A stretch of DNA of 51,113 nucleotides from Firm-04 sp964463355 (GTDB taxonomy: Bacteria > Bacillota > Clostridia > Oscillospirales > Ruminococcaceae): contig CAYXBP010000012.1 of NCBI GenBank assembly GCA_964463355.1, positions 1 through 51,113 of the forward strand, given 5' to 3'. The translations under genes were made by a program, and so were the position numbers. Positions 1-8,475 of the stretch are shown here, piece after piece. A model generated the notes under the pieces. It had not been told where the DNA came from. It saw only the letters and a program-made list of their open reading frames with translations, and made no database searches. Numbering within the stretch: the stretch's first letter is position 1; each line of letters opens with the position of its first letter.

Positions 1-61
1 TCCTTTAGGCTTTTTCTATATTATACCACAAAATCCCTGGTTTGTCCACTCCCCGTAATTT

Positions 62-964
62 TTAGTCTGCGTTTATTGGGCCTTCGTGAACAGTCACAGA
101 TCGCACGACCAGTGCGCGGCTGCCCATATCGGCATAGCGTTGCTCTACCAGTTCACGGGACCACGAAACGTTTGCCTTCTGCATGGGGTCATGGAAGTAG
201 TAGTTCTTTTCATCATAGCCCACCAGCACCAGGCAATGCTCTCTTGCTGGCCAGAAATACCATTCATCCGTGCGGTTACCCTCGGCATCCAGCAGATACC
301 AACCGATTGCACCGTAGGTTTCCTGCATTCCCATGGTTGCCCACACCATTACAGGCGTGTTTTGTGGCAGATACGTTTCTGCAAGTTGTTGCAGCGATTC
401 GCCTTCCAGCGGCACGGCTTCCTTTCCCTGTGGCAGGAAGTGGTTCATCATTTTGCTTACTACAGGTGGAAAACAGCCAAAGCTGGTTTTATCCAATGGG
501 CTGCCAATGAACGCATCGTTGGGATGATAACCATAATTCTTGCCACCTTCCATGTAAGTGTATTTTGCAAAGGTGTTCTCAACGATATCGTTAATGCTTG
601 GGGTAACGCCGTAATACTCCATCACCATTTTTGCACTGACCAACTCGCAGCCCGTAGGCAGCAGGCCATTTTGCGTATAGTACGGTACTTCCAGCATGAT
701 ACTTGTTGGTGTGGCAGCAGTAGTCGTTGTTGTGGTGGTAGATTCTGTAGTATCCGTTATAACGTTTATACCAGAATCAACCGTAGATGATGTAGTTGTT
801 GTGGTAGAGCTGTTTGTAGAGTTAGCCGCTTGGGAATCAATTGGTGGATTTTCACTGCCACGTTTTACAGCAAGACCAATGCCAAATGCCAACAAACAGA
901 CCGCTATGATGCCTACCGCTGCCCCTGCTGACAAGGGCACGCGTTTTTGACGTCCCTTTTTCAT
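62..964 (-). CDS. membrane-anchored C39-like cysteine peptidase
   Basis: The 300-residue protein has a short basic N-terminus, one hydrophobic segment at about residues 12-33 (signal anchor or uncleaved signal), a Thr/Ser-rich linker at about 48-86, and a C-terminal papain-fold domain of the C39-like family (Peptidase_C39_2). The probable catalytic residues are Cys106 (in PTGCELVSA), His243 (in REHCLVLVGYD) and Asp259 (in FHDP). Such domains act outside the cell on peptides or cell-wall proteins; the substrate here is unknown. The ATG at 964 has a GGAGG site about nine bases upstream and a good promoter further up. It is transcribed alone. The Thr linker resembles those in the CAP/dockerin protein and the PrkC tail elsewhere in the window, so all three may be modified in the same way (inference). 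Confidence 0.8.
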   Translation of the reverse strand: MKKGRQKRVPLSAGAAVGIIAVCLLAFGIGLAVKRGSENPPIDSQAANSTNSSTTTTTSSTVDSGINVITDTTESTTTTTTTAATPTSIMLEVPYYTQNGLLPTGCELVSAKMVMEYYGVTPSINDIVENTFAKYTYMEGGKNYGYHPNDAFIGSPLDKTSFGCFPPVVSKMMNHFLPQGKEAVPLEGESLQQLAETYLPQNTPVMVWATMGMQETYGAIGWYLLDAEGNRTDEWYFWPAREHCLVLVGYDEKNYYFHDPMQKANVSWSRELVEQRYADMGSRALVVRSVTVHEGPINAD

Positions 965-1000
965 ATGCTATGATACCTCCGTAATGGTTGTAGTGCTTCC

Positions 1001-1029
1001 ATTTTACCTCATTTTGAGTTCAAAATCAA
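1001..1029 (-). promoter_or_regulatory. sigma-A-type promoter of the C39-like peptidase gene
   Basis: On the minus strand TTGATT is followed after 17 bases by TAAAAT, ending about 37 bases before the start codon of the peptidase gene. Spacing and sequence fit a housekeeping promoter. Confidence 0.6.
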
Positions 1030-1281
1030 GTGTTTCGCCAAATATCTGCAAATACGCACAAATTATTTGGGCTTTCGCTACAGATTCCCATACATATATA
1101 CTCAGTCAGCAAAGGAATCCATGAAACGATTGCAAGAGAAACGGAAATGCCAAATGCAAGAGGGAAAAGTGAAGCACTCCAAACATGATATTTTCAAGTC
1201 ATGATCTATAGTTCGGTCATTGTGCCGATGTTGCCAGCACGCTTCAGATTCCGCGTGCGTTATTCTTTTGCTTTTCCTATC

Positions 1282-1310
1282 ATATTATCACATGAAATTA
1301 GCCTTGTCAA
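1282..1310 (-). promoter_or_regulatory. orphan sigma-A-type promoter
   Basis: On the minus strand TTGACA, 17 bases, then TAATAT. It points into roughly 270 bases without a credible gene, before the promoter of the C39-like peptidase. The stretch 1030-1280 contains a 6-bp GCACGC/GCGTGC hairpin near 1225-1255 and only tiny reading frames without ribosome sites. The promoter may give a long leader for the peptidase gene or an untranslated RNA. Confidence 0.45.
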
Positions 1311-1361
1311 GAAAAAAGCTACGATCTGGACATCCAGTTAGCTTACAAATCATACCATGGC

Positions 1362-1396
1362 AACAGCCGCCTTTCCATCACGGAAAAGCGGCTGTT
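1362..1396. terminator. strong hairpin downstream of spoVM
   Basis: A stem of about 15 bp with one mismatch (AACAGCCGC on one side, GCGGCTGTT on the other) lies just after the spoVM stop codon. The following T-tract is poor on the minus strand and short (TTTT) on the plus strand. It is the likely end of the long minus-strand operon, though not a textbook terminator. Confidence 0.5.
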
Positions 1397-1401
1397 TTCG
1401 A

Positions 1402-1494
1402 TTACTCTGCGGTCGTATCGTTTTTTTTGATGTGAAACACCATTCGGAAAATGCCTGCTAGCAGCTTGGGGCTGCGCACAACTACGATCTTCAT
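1402..1494 (-). CDS. spoVM: stage V sporulation protein SpoVM
   Basis: A 30-residue reading frame begins MKIVVVRSPKLLAGIF and continues as a short amphipathic, basic peptide ending NDTTAE. It matches the SpoVM pattern of a tiny amphipathic helix with a conserved RSPK-type segment. SpoVM in Bacillus is about 26 residues; it recognises the curved forespore membrane and anchors the coat ATPase SpoIVA. A very strong AAAGGAGGT ribosome site stands about seven bases before the ATG. Its position directly after thiN matches the order in Bacillus. A CATATGCT element in the 53-base gap upstream faintly resembles a sigma-E -10 box, but this is weak. The gene is easily missed because of its length. It implies endospore formation or a recent sporulating ancestor. 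Confidence 0.85.
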   Translation of the reverse strand: MKIVVVRSPKLLAGIFRMVFHIKKNDTTAE

Positions 1495-1546
1495 TGCCCT
1501 ACCTCCTTTGCAAGATAGTACAGCATATGCAAAATCGCAGTTTTTG

Positions 1547-2170
1547 TTACAGTTTTGATTGTACGATCAGCAAAATGCCGTGGTCTATGTGCAAAAGCGC
1601 ACAGCATTCCGTGATCTCGTTGCTGACCCCTAGCGGATGATACATCGTCAGTGAGGCATTTTCCAGCGGATATTTGACTCCATGGATGCTGACACCCTCA
1701 CACTGCGGAGTCAAGGCAAATACCGAGAACGTAAAGCCCTCTCGTTTGGGATATTCTACCGTAGTGCCTGCTGTTTGTAACATCAGCAGATCCTTTTCTC
1801 CTACCAATACGCCGCTTGCACCATGCTGATGCAGAAAGAGCAGTGTTTGGATATTGGCGTAACTGTGATCAAATCTGCCACCCAATGCTCCGTAGATCAC
1901 AAAGCGGCGACATTTTTTTTCCAGACCATACCGCACGGCAAGCACAGTATCCGTATCGTCTTTTTCCACAGGGGCACGGTAGTAGGGCGCCTCGGGCAAT
2001 GTACCCAGCGAATCAAAATCGCCCAGTACAAGGTTTGGTGTGATGCCCATGCGCTGTGCAAGCAGTAAGCCGCTATCCGCGCAGAGAATCCACGCATCCT
2101 CTCGGGGCACGGGCAGGCACGGCAGACCGTTTTCAGGGCCGCCTGCAAAAACCAGACAGAGGTCGCTCAT
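1547..2170 (-). CDS. thiN: thiamine pyrophosphokinase
   Basis: The 207-residue protein transfers pyrophosphate from ATP to thiamine, giving the cofactor thiamine diphosphate in the cytosol. Seen motifs are the N-terminal GGP segment, ADSGL, LGDFDSLG (acidic metal and ATP site), the KDDTDT stretch that contacts substrate, and GGRFDHSYANI. The C-terminal half has the beta-sandwich pattern of the thiamine-binding domain. Length and motif order fit the YloS/ThiN family. The start ATG overlaps the rsgA stop by four bases, so translation is coupled. In Bacillus rpe lies between rsgA and thiN; it is absent here. Confidence 0.9.
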   Translation of the reverse strand: MSDLCLVFAGGPENGLPCLPVPREDAWILCADSGLLLAQRMGITPNLVLGDFDSLGTLPEAPYYRAPVEKDDTDTVLAVRYGLEKKCRRFVIYGALGGRFDHSYANIQTLLFLHQHGASGVLVGEKDLLMLQTAGTTVEYPKREGFTFSVFALTPQCEGVSIHGVKYPLENASLTMYHPLGVSNEITECCALLHIDHGILLIVQSKL

Positions 2171-3033
2171 TTTTTATCCTCCCACGTTTTGTGCTGCATT
2201 GATTCACGCAACATCACAGTATAGCTTTCGTAGCGGCTTTCGGGGATGATACCAGCATCCACAGCCCCTCGCACAGCGCAGTCTGGCTCGTGGAGATGTC
2301 GGCAATCTGTATATCGACAAGGATCGTCTACCGATGATAGTTCTGGGAAGCAAGCTGCAAGGTCGCTTGGGGGAATCACAGCATAGCTTTCCGTTTCAAA
2401 GGTAGAAAAGCCTGGTGTGTCGGCGATTTTTCCGCCGTTTTGCAATGTGTACAACTCCACATGGCGTGTGGTATGCTTACCTCGCCCCAGTTTTTTACTG
2501 ATTTCTGCGGTTTCCAGTTGCAAGCTGCTATCGACAGCGTTCAACAGTGTGGATTTTCCCACACCTGAATTCCCTGTAAATGCGCTGATACAGCCTCGCA
2601 TCTCGTCATAAATGGGGGTGATGCTTTGTGGGTTATTATAATTCACAGCAAACACGGTGTACCCAGCATTGCGGTAGATGTTCATCAGGTCATCCGCGTC
2701 TGCAAGATCCAGCTTGGTGAACACCAATACTGGCTCGATGTTTTTGTACGCACACACGGCAAGAAAGCGATCCAGCAGAAGCACATTGGGCACAGGCTCG
2801 CAGGCTGCGATCACAAAAAACAGCTTATCCAGATTGGCAAGGGGCGGGCGGATCAGCACATTGCGACGCGGCAGAATCTTTGTAATGCAGCTGTTTTCGA
2901 CTATGACTGTATCGCCGGCGCAGGGTGAGATGCCTTGTTTGCGAAAGATTCCCCTTGCTTTACACACGATAATACCATCGGGGGACTCTACGGTGTAGAG
3001 CCCCCCAACGGATTTCAAAATTAAGCCTGTCAT
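2167..3033 (-). CDS. rsgA: ribosome small-subunit-dependent GTPase RsgA
   Basis: The 288-residue protein is a late-stage 30S subunit assembly GTPase. It shows the family order: an N-terminal OB-fold (about 1-65), a circularly permuted GTPase domain with G4 TKLD (106-109) ahead of the P-loop GNSGVGKS (154-161) and the G3 motif DTPGF, and a C-terminal zinc site with the CRYTDCRHLHEPDC pattern. The start ATG overlaps the prkC stop codon. The neighbouring kinase PrkC is known to phosphorylate RsgA (CpgA) in Bacillus, so the linkage is functionally sensible. Confidence 0.95.
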   Translation of the reverse strand: MTGLILKSVGGLYTVESPDGIIVCKARGIFRKQGISPCAGDTVIVENSCITKILPRRNVLIRPPLANLDKLFFVIAACEPVPNVLLLDRFLAVCAYKNIEPVLVFTKLDLADADDLMNIYRNAGYTVFAVNYNNPQSITPIYDEMRGCISAFTGNSGVGKSTLLNAVDSSLQLETAEISKKLGRGKHTTRHVELYTLQNGGKIADTPGFSTFETESYAVIPPSDLAACFPELSSVDDPCRYTDCRHLHEPDCAVRGAVDAGIIPESRYESYTVMLRESMQHKTWEDKK

Positions 3034-5222
3034 TCGTCGTTGCCATTGTTAGGCTCAGGCACGTTTGCGACTGTTGTCGTGGTAGTTTGATCGGAATGCG
3101 AACCGTTATCGCTGCTTGTGGTGGTTGTAGTCGTGGTGGTGCTGGTTGTAGTTTCCACAACCAAGCCGTGAACCGCCGCGAACGCAGCTTCCACATCGGA
3201 TTCTATTACGGTGACGGTTTTGTTGTCAAAATCGACCTTGTAGGTACCGATGGTTGCATTCATCATGTTGCTGTCATTGACAAGTCGCACCAAGAAATCG
3301 ACTGTACCAGTGCCGGAGATAGAAACCTTCGTGGTACCCGTTGCATACGCCACATTGAAGCTGGGGCCAGTGGTATGCACCACGCCTCCTTCGTAGAAGA
3401 TAATGTGGAAGCTGCCAGTTGCTTTTTCGGGGATGGCGATAGAGAATTCTACATCCTGTTCGGCTGGGATGCCGTTACTGACCTTAACGGTAATGGTTGT
3501 GCCTTCTGTGACTGGCTCGGTTGGGTTAATGCTTTGGTGGAAAACCTGACCTTTAGGTGCATTGGAATTATCCTCAACGCGGACAAGCTCCAGATTGCAG
3601 GCTGTGGCGGTATCAAGGGCGGTTTCGTAGGACATACCAATGAAGTTCGGCACGGGGACGGTATCTTTATTTTTGCCCTTGCTGACATAAACGGTAACAT
3701 AGTCGCCTGGTTCAAGCTCCGTGTTAGCGACGGGGTCGGTGCGCACGATCTTGCCCTGTTCTACGGTATCATCGAAGGTATAGCGTTCATCGATGGTCAA
3801 GCCCAAAGCGATAATCTGCTGCTTGGTGGTCACGTAGTCCCAGTTGGTGTAGTCGGGCAGCGTAATCTTCTTGGAACCCTTGCTGACCTTCACTTTTACT
3901 GTGGCACCCTTTTCTACGGGATCTTCTGCGGGGATGCTTTGGTCGAAAATCTTATCCTTTGCGAGCGTAGAATACTCATAGCTTTCTACTTCGATCTGCA
4001 ACAGCTGACCATACTGCTGTTTTGCTTCCTCGTAGTCCATGCCGACCAGAGATGGCATCTTATAGGAGGTGTTGCCAGGGTTATCCTGATTATTCATAAA
4101 GTCGATGATCGCCTTGACACCGATGATCACAGCAATGGTGATTACCACACAAATGACCGCTGTAATAATTGGAACAAATACAGAGGGACGCTCCTCCTCC
4201 TCATATTCGTACTCATCCTCGTCTTCATCGTCCTCGTCGTCGTCATCCTCGTCCTCGTCGTAACGTTGATCTTCTGCTTCGGCAGGTTCAGTGGTAACTG
4301 CGCCCGAGAGTTTTCCCTTTGCAGATTCCGCTGGTGCAGCATTGTCCTCCAACTGGGGAATATATCCGAACACGATTGCGGTATTCTCCTTAAAGCTTTC
4401 CAGATCATCCATCATATCTCTTGCAGATTGATACCGATCGGTGGGATCCTTCTGCATTGCCTTGAGAATGATCTCCTCCAGTCCTGGTGCAATGTCCGCC
4501 CGAATGCTGCGCGGAGGCTTGGGGTCTGCCTGCATATGCATCACCGCTACGCTGACTGGATTCTCATGATCAAAGGGTTTTTTGCCTGTCAGCATCTCAT
4601 AGAGCATCACGCCCACGGAATACAGGTCGCTTTTCGCATCGGTGGCAGCACCTCTTGCCTGCTCAGGGCTGATATAATGCACGGTACCAATGGCTTTATC
4701 GGTGCCGGTTTTGCCCTCTTCGCGGGCAAATTTCGCAATGCCGAAATCCATGACCTTGATGGTACCGTCGCGCAGCATCATGATATTCTGGGGTTTGATG
4801 TCACGGTGTACAATGCCTTTGCTGTGGGCGTGCTGCAAAGCGCGCAGAATCTGGGTAACGAAATGTACAGCATCTCTCCAGTCCAACACGCCGCTCTGCT
4901 CGATATATTCGTTCAGGGTAATGCCGTCGATGTACTCCATGACGATGAACTGGATGCGATCCGAGAAGCCCACATCGTAGATTTTTACAATGTTGGGGTG
5001 ATTCAGCAGTGCCGTTGCTTTGGATTCATTGCGGAAACGGCGCAGAAACTCCTCGTTCTCGGCGAATTCCTTTTTCAGGATTTTTACCGCTACGGGCTTA
5101 CCATCCACGATGTCATTGGCGCGGTAGACATCCGCCATGCCGCCTTCGCCAATGCGCTCCACAATCTCATAACGGCCTTCCAGCTTCTTTCCAATGTTCT
5201 TGTCGTTGCGATCTTTTTCCAT
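3030..5222 (-). CDS. prkC: PASTA-domain Ser/Thr protein kinase PrkC/PknB type
   Basis: The 730-residue membrane kinase has a cytosolic Hanks-type domain (about 15-280) with Lys47 in VAVK, HRDIKPQN (Asp141) and DFG at 159-161. A very acidic juxtamembrane stretch follows (about 320-345, almost only Asp and Glu), then one transmembrane helix (about 350-375) and three PASTA repeats that would bind muropeptides or lipid II outside. After these comes a beta-rich domain and a Thr-rich tail ending in NNGNDE. The tail and the extra domain are longer than in Bacillus PrkC. A GGAGG site precedes the ATG. Its phosphatase PrpC lies just upstream, the usual kinase-phosphatase pair that controls growth, wall synthesis and spore germination. 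Confidence 0.95.
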   Translation of the reverse strand: MEKDRNDKNIGKKLEGRYEIVERIGEGGMADVYRANDIVDGKPVAVKILKKEFAENEEFLRRFRNESKATALLNHPNIVKIYDVGFSDRIQFIVMEYIDGITLNEYIEQSGVLDWRDAVHFVTQILRALQHAHSKGIVHRDIKPQNIMMLRDGTIKVMDFGIAKFAREEGKTGTDKAIGTVHYISPEQARGAATDAKSDLYSVGVMLYEMLTGKKPFDHENPVSVAVMHMQADPKPPRSIRADIAPGLEEIILKAMQKDPTDRYQSARDMMDDLESFKENTAIVFGYIPQLEDNAAPAESAKGKLSGAVTTEPAEAEDQRYDEDEDDDDEDDEDEDEYEYEEEERPSVFVPIITAVICVVITIAVIIGVKAIIDFMNNQDNPGNTSYKMPSLVGMDYEEAKQQYGQLLQIEVESYEYSTLAKDKIFDQSIPAEDPVEKGATVKVKVSKGSKKITLPDYTNWDYVTTKQQIIALGLTIDERYTFDDTVEQGKIVRTDPVANTELEPGDYVTVYVSKGKNKDTVPVPNFIGMSYETALDTATACNLELVRVEDNSNAPKGQVFHQSINPTEPVTEGTTITVKVSNGIPAEQDVEFSIAIPEKATGSFHIIFYEGGVVHTTGPSFNVAYATGTTKVSISGTGTVDFLVRLVNDSNMMNATIGTYKVDFDNKTVTVIESDVEAAFAAVHGLVVETTTSTTTTTTTTSSDNGSHSDQTTTTTVANVPEPNNGNDE

Positions 5223-5311
5223 TACAAACCTCCGAGTCAGGTCATCCCGACCAAATTCAATATGGTTGTGTGTTATCTATGGTCAACCGAGTCTATCGGT
5301 CTGACTGCAAG

Positions 5312-6040
5312 TTAAGGGGCAAGCAATATTACAGAGATGTTATCTTTGCCGCCCTGTTCGTTCGCTGCATCCAGCAGTTGTTTGGCTGCCTCAGCAGGGT
5401 CATGGCGGGAGGCAAGTTCACCGATGGTGGTATCATCGAGCATACCGTACAGGCCATCCGAGCAAAGCAGCAGCCGCTGTTCAGAACCGAGTGTGCAATC
5501 AAAGCGATCTGCCAATACATGGGGCATTACGCCGATGGCTCGTGTCAACTCATTGCGGCGTGGATGTGTTGCACATTGTTCCGCTGTGATATCACCGCGC
5601 TCATACAGATACTGTGCTGCCGTGTGATCCAGCGTCAGCTGCACAGGGGGTGCATCGGTGTTGATGATATAGGCACGCGAATCGCCGATATTGACAACGA
5701 AGCATTCTCGCCCTCGCAGAACGGCAGCAACAAGGGTGGTGCCCATGCGCATACGCAGATTTGCTGCTACCGCAGCGGTATATACACTTCTGTTCGCATC
5801 AGCGACTGCATGGTGCAGCAGCTCTGAAAGCACATCGGGTTTCATTTCCGCCTGATAGTCCTGCATCATGCGGTTAACAAAAGCATCGGCGGCGATGGTA
5901 CTTGCTTCTTTGCCGCCCTGCATACCGCCCATGCCATCGCAGACAACGGCAAGCACACCATCGGGCAGGGCACGGGTAGCAATGGTATCTTGGTTTTCCT
6001 CACGTATCTGTCCGATCTCGCAATACTGTCCTATTTCCAT
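5312..6040 (-). CDS. prpC: PP2C-family protein phosphatase PrpC/Stp
   Basis: The 242-residue cytosolic metal-dependent phosphatase removes phosphate from Ser/Thr residues and counteracts PrkC. PP2C motifs visible are REENQD near residue 13, VVCDGMGGM (metal-binding Asp35-Gly36), GDSRAY, SDGLYGMLDD and GKDNISVI close to the C-terminus. Length fits the stand-alone bacterial Stp/PrpC class. It lies 11 bases after rlmN and 89 bases before prkC, in the conserved Firmicutes order. GAGGTGA precedes the ATG at 6040. Confidence 0.95.
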   Translation of the reverse strand: MEIGQYCEIGQIREENQDTIATRALPDGVLAVVCDGMGGMQGGKEASTIAADAFVNRMMQDYQAEMKPDVLSELLHHAVADANRSVYTAAVAANLRMRMGTTLVAAVLRGRECFVVNIGDSRAYIINTDAPPVQLTLDHTAAQYLYERGDITAEQCATHPRRNELTRAIGVMPHVLADRFDCTLGSEQRLLLCSDGLYGMLDDTTIGELASRHDPAEAAKQLLDAANEQGGKDNISVILLAP

Positions 6041-6051
6041 ACCGATTCACC

Positions 6052-7137
6052 TCACTCTCTGTTTTCGTGGACGTGATTCTCCATAGCATTGCGGCGTAAC
6101 TGACCGCAGGCTGCCTTGATATCATCACCGAGGGTGCGTCGCACTGTGGCATTTACGCCTTCCTCGTATAAATACTGCATGAATTGCTTTGCGCTGCCTG
6201 CTTGAAATCCGTTTTCCCCAACAGGATTCACGGGAATAAGATTTACATGAGGGCGCATTTTCGGGAACACAGGTTTCAAACACTTTGCAAGCTGCTGTGC
6301 ATCTGTACGGGAATCATTCTTTCCACGGATGAGTGCATATTCAAAGCTCAGCCTTCTGCCTGTTTTGCGGAAATATCTTCCGCATGCTGCCAGCAGTTCT
6401 TCCAGCGGATACTTTCGGTTCACAGGCATCAGCGCACTGCGTGCGAGGTCATCGGGTGCATGCAGCGAAATTGAGAGGGTGAGTGGTAAATTTTCCTCTG
6501 CCAGCTTGTCGATCATGGGTACCAGCCCACAGGTTGAAAGCGTCACATGGCGCAAACTCATTGCCCTGCCTTCTTTGCATGAAAGCAACCGCAGAAAACG
6601 TAGCACCGCATCGTAATTGTCCAACGGTTCGCCAATCCCCATCAGCACGACACTTGAAACTGCCTGTTCTGGTGGAAACTCCGCGTCCATCAAATCAATT
6701 TGCCCAAGCATTTCCGCTGCGGTCAGATTCCGAACCAGTCCCAATGGTGCCGAGGCACAAAATTTGCAGCCCATTCTGCAACCTACCTGCGTGGAAATGC
6801 AAGCAGTCACGCCATGATGATACACCATCCGCACCGCCTCAACGCAGTTGCCATCGGCAAGTCCACACAGATATTTTACAGTATCATCCATGGAAGATGC
6901 AAGTCTTTGCACAATATTTGGTTGATTTATATAAAACCGCTGCTGCAACTCTGTGCGAAACTGTTTAGAAAGGTCAGTCATTTGCGAAAAATCGGTGATT
7001 CTTCGCTGATGAAGCCATCGGAACAGCTGTGCCGCACGAAATTTTGGAACGCCCATCGGTGCAAGCACATCAGCAAGTTCCTGGGGCAACAAGCCCATCA
7101 ATTCGATCTTTTCTGTTGTTGCCACCGTTTGCTGCAT
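6052..7137 (-). CDS. rlmN: dual-specificity 23S rRNA/tRNA adenine C2-methyltransferase RlmN
   Basis: This radical SAM methyltransferase methylates C2 of A2503 in 23S rRNA and A37 in tRNAs. The 361-residue protein carries the cluster motif CX3CX2C at Cys120, Cys124 and Cys127, the methylated-cysteine candidate in TACISTQ, and the resolving Cys in DDIKAACGQL. The GIGEPLDN segment that binds SAM is also clear. The start ATG at 7137 has an AAAAGGAG site. It sits between rsmB and prpC as in Bacillus. Confidence 0.95.
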   Translation of the reverse strand: MQQTVATTEKIELMGLLPQELADVLAPMGVPKFRAAQLFRWLHQRRITDFSQMTDLSKQFRTELQQRFYINQPNIVQRLASSMDDTVKYLCGLADGNCVEAVRMVYHHGVTACISTQVGCRMGCKFCASAPLGLVRNLTAAEMLGQIDLMDAEFPPEQAVSSVVLMGIGEPLDNYDAVLRFLRLLSCKEGRAMSLRHVTLSTCGLVPMIDKLAEENLPLTLSISLHAPDDLARSALMPVNRKYPLEELLAACGRYFRKTGRRLSFEYALIRGKNDSRTDAQQLAKCLKPVFPKMRPHVNLIPVNPVGENGFQAGSAKQFMQYLYEEGVNATVRRTLGDDIKAACGQLRRNAMENHVHENRE

Positions 7138-7152
7138 AATGATTGCTCCTTT

Positions 7153-8475
7153 TTAATCTGTGCCGCGGCGCATCTTTGCAATGAAAAAACCATCAGAACC
7201 AAGCATTTGGGGAAAGAGTGTGGTCATCTCCGCCGCAATGTTTTGATTCCAAGCAGCGGTTTTCCAAGGAAGCTCCAAAGCAAATTCAGGGTGTGTGCTG
7301 AGAAAGCCTGCCACTACCGCATCATTTTCGGCTTTTGAGAGCGTACAGGTGGAATAAACCAGCACGCCACCCGGCTTTACCGATTTTGCACTTGCCTCTA
7401 AAATGTCACGTTGCACTACGGGCAGATCTTTCACTTCTTCCGCAGATTTGTAACGCACTTCTGGCTTGCGGCGCATTACGCCATAGCCCGAACATGGCAC
7501 ATCGCAAAGCACTCTGTCAGCCATGGGGCGGTCATCGGCAGGCTTAGCTGCGTCACCTATGGATGCGCAAACATTAGGAAGCCCCAACCGTTCTGCGCCT
7601 TTTTGAATTAACTGAACACGGTTCTGATGCAAGTCATAGGCGAAGACCTTGCCTGTCCCATGCATCATCTCCGCAATGGTAAATGTTTTACCGCCTGGGG
7701 CGGCGCATACATCTAGTATGATCTCGTCGGGTTGTGCATCCAATGCCATACAGCAAAGCTGGGAGGCAAGATCCTGCACATGAAACTTTCCCTTTTGAAA
7801 GGCATCAAGCTTCGTCAGCGTGCCGCAGCGACTGAGGCGGTAGGCATCTGGGATATTTTCAACCGCCATTGGTGAAAAATCTGCCAAGGCGGCAATCAAT
7901 GCATCCTGATCGGCGCGCAGCGGATTTCTGCGGATGTACACAGGAGGTTCACCCACTGCATCTTCCAGAAAAGGCAGCACTTTCTCTTCGCCGTATTCTT
8001 TCAGCAGCTGCGCGATCAACGCGCGGGGTACTGAATACCGTACCTCGTAGGCTGCGAGTTTTTCTTTGGGCTGCGGGATTTGCTTCTCGCTGCGCAAAAA
8101 GCTGCGCAGTACGGCATTTACCATACCTGAAGCACTTTTTTTGCCCATTGTTTTGATAACCTCTGTCCATAGATTTACTGCGGCAGAGGGCGGCGTTGCC
8201 AGATATAATAATTCGTACACACCGCAGCGCAGAACGCATCGCACGGCGGCATCGAGTTTTTCTGGTGCGCGGCTGCTATGTGCCTGTACGCAGGCATCAA
8301 CTGTAAACAGGCGTTCTAGCGTGCCCTGAAAAATCGCGGTACACAGTGCCTTTTCCTGCCCTGTGAGCTTCGCATTCTGAAAAGCAGCCTGCAACACAAG
8401 ATTGCTGTAACTGCCCGATTCCAATGTGCGCAGTAGGGCTTTCGCGCAAATCAAACGAGGTTGCACGCCATTCAT
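7153..8475 (-). CDS. rsmB: 16S rRNA cytosine-967 C5-methyltransferase RsmB
   Basis: The 440-residue protein has an N-terminal NusB-like helical domain (about 1-140) and a C-terminal SAM-dependent methyltransferase. The SAM site is ILDVCAAPGGKT, and the catalytic cysteines lie in DVPCSGYGVMRRKPEVR and YSTCTLSKAEN. It methylates C967 in helix 31 of 16S rRNA. The start ATG overlaps the stop of the upstream YugP-like protease gene (TAAATG arrangement), so the two are translationally coupled. Confidence 0.95.
   Translation of the reverse strand: MNGVQPRLICAKALLRTLESGSYSNLVLQAAFQNAKLTGQEKALCTAIFQGTLERLFTVDACVQAHSSRAPEKLDAAVRCVLRCGVYELLYLATPPSAAVNLWTEVIKTMGKKSASGMVNAVLRSFLRSEKQIPQPKEKLAAYEVRYSVPRALIAQLLKEYGEEKVLPFLEDAVGEPPVYIRRNPLRADQDALIAALADFSPMAVENIPDAYRLSRCGTLTKLDAFQKGKFHVQDLASQLCCMALDAQPDEIILDVCAAPGGKTFTIAEMMHGTGKVFAYDLHQNRVQLIQKGAERLGLPNVCASIGDAAKPADDRPMADRVLCDVPCSGYGVMRRKPEVRYKSAEEVKDLPVVQRDILEASAKSVKPGGVLVYSTCTLSKAENDAVVAGFLSTHPEFALELPWKTAAWNQNIAAEMTTLFPQMLGSDGFFIAKMRRGTD

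Noticed and set aside
3087..5315. 742-residue open frame on the plus strand antisense to prkC
   Set aside because: It mirrors the kinase gene, has no family motifs or ribosome site and arises from codon bias.
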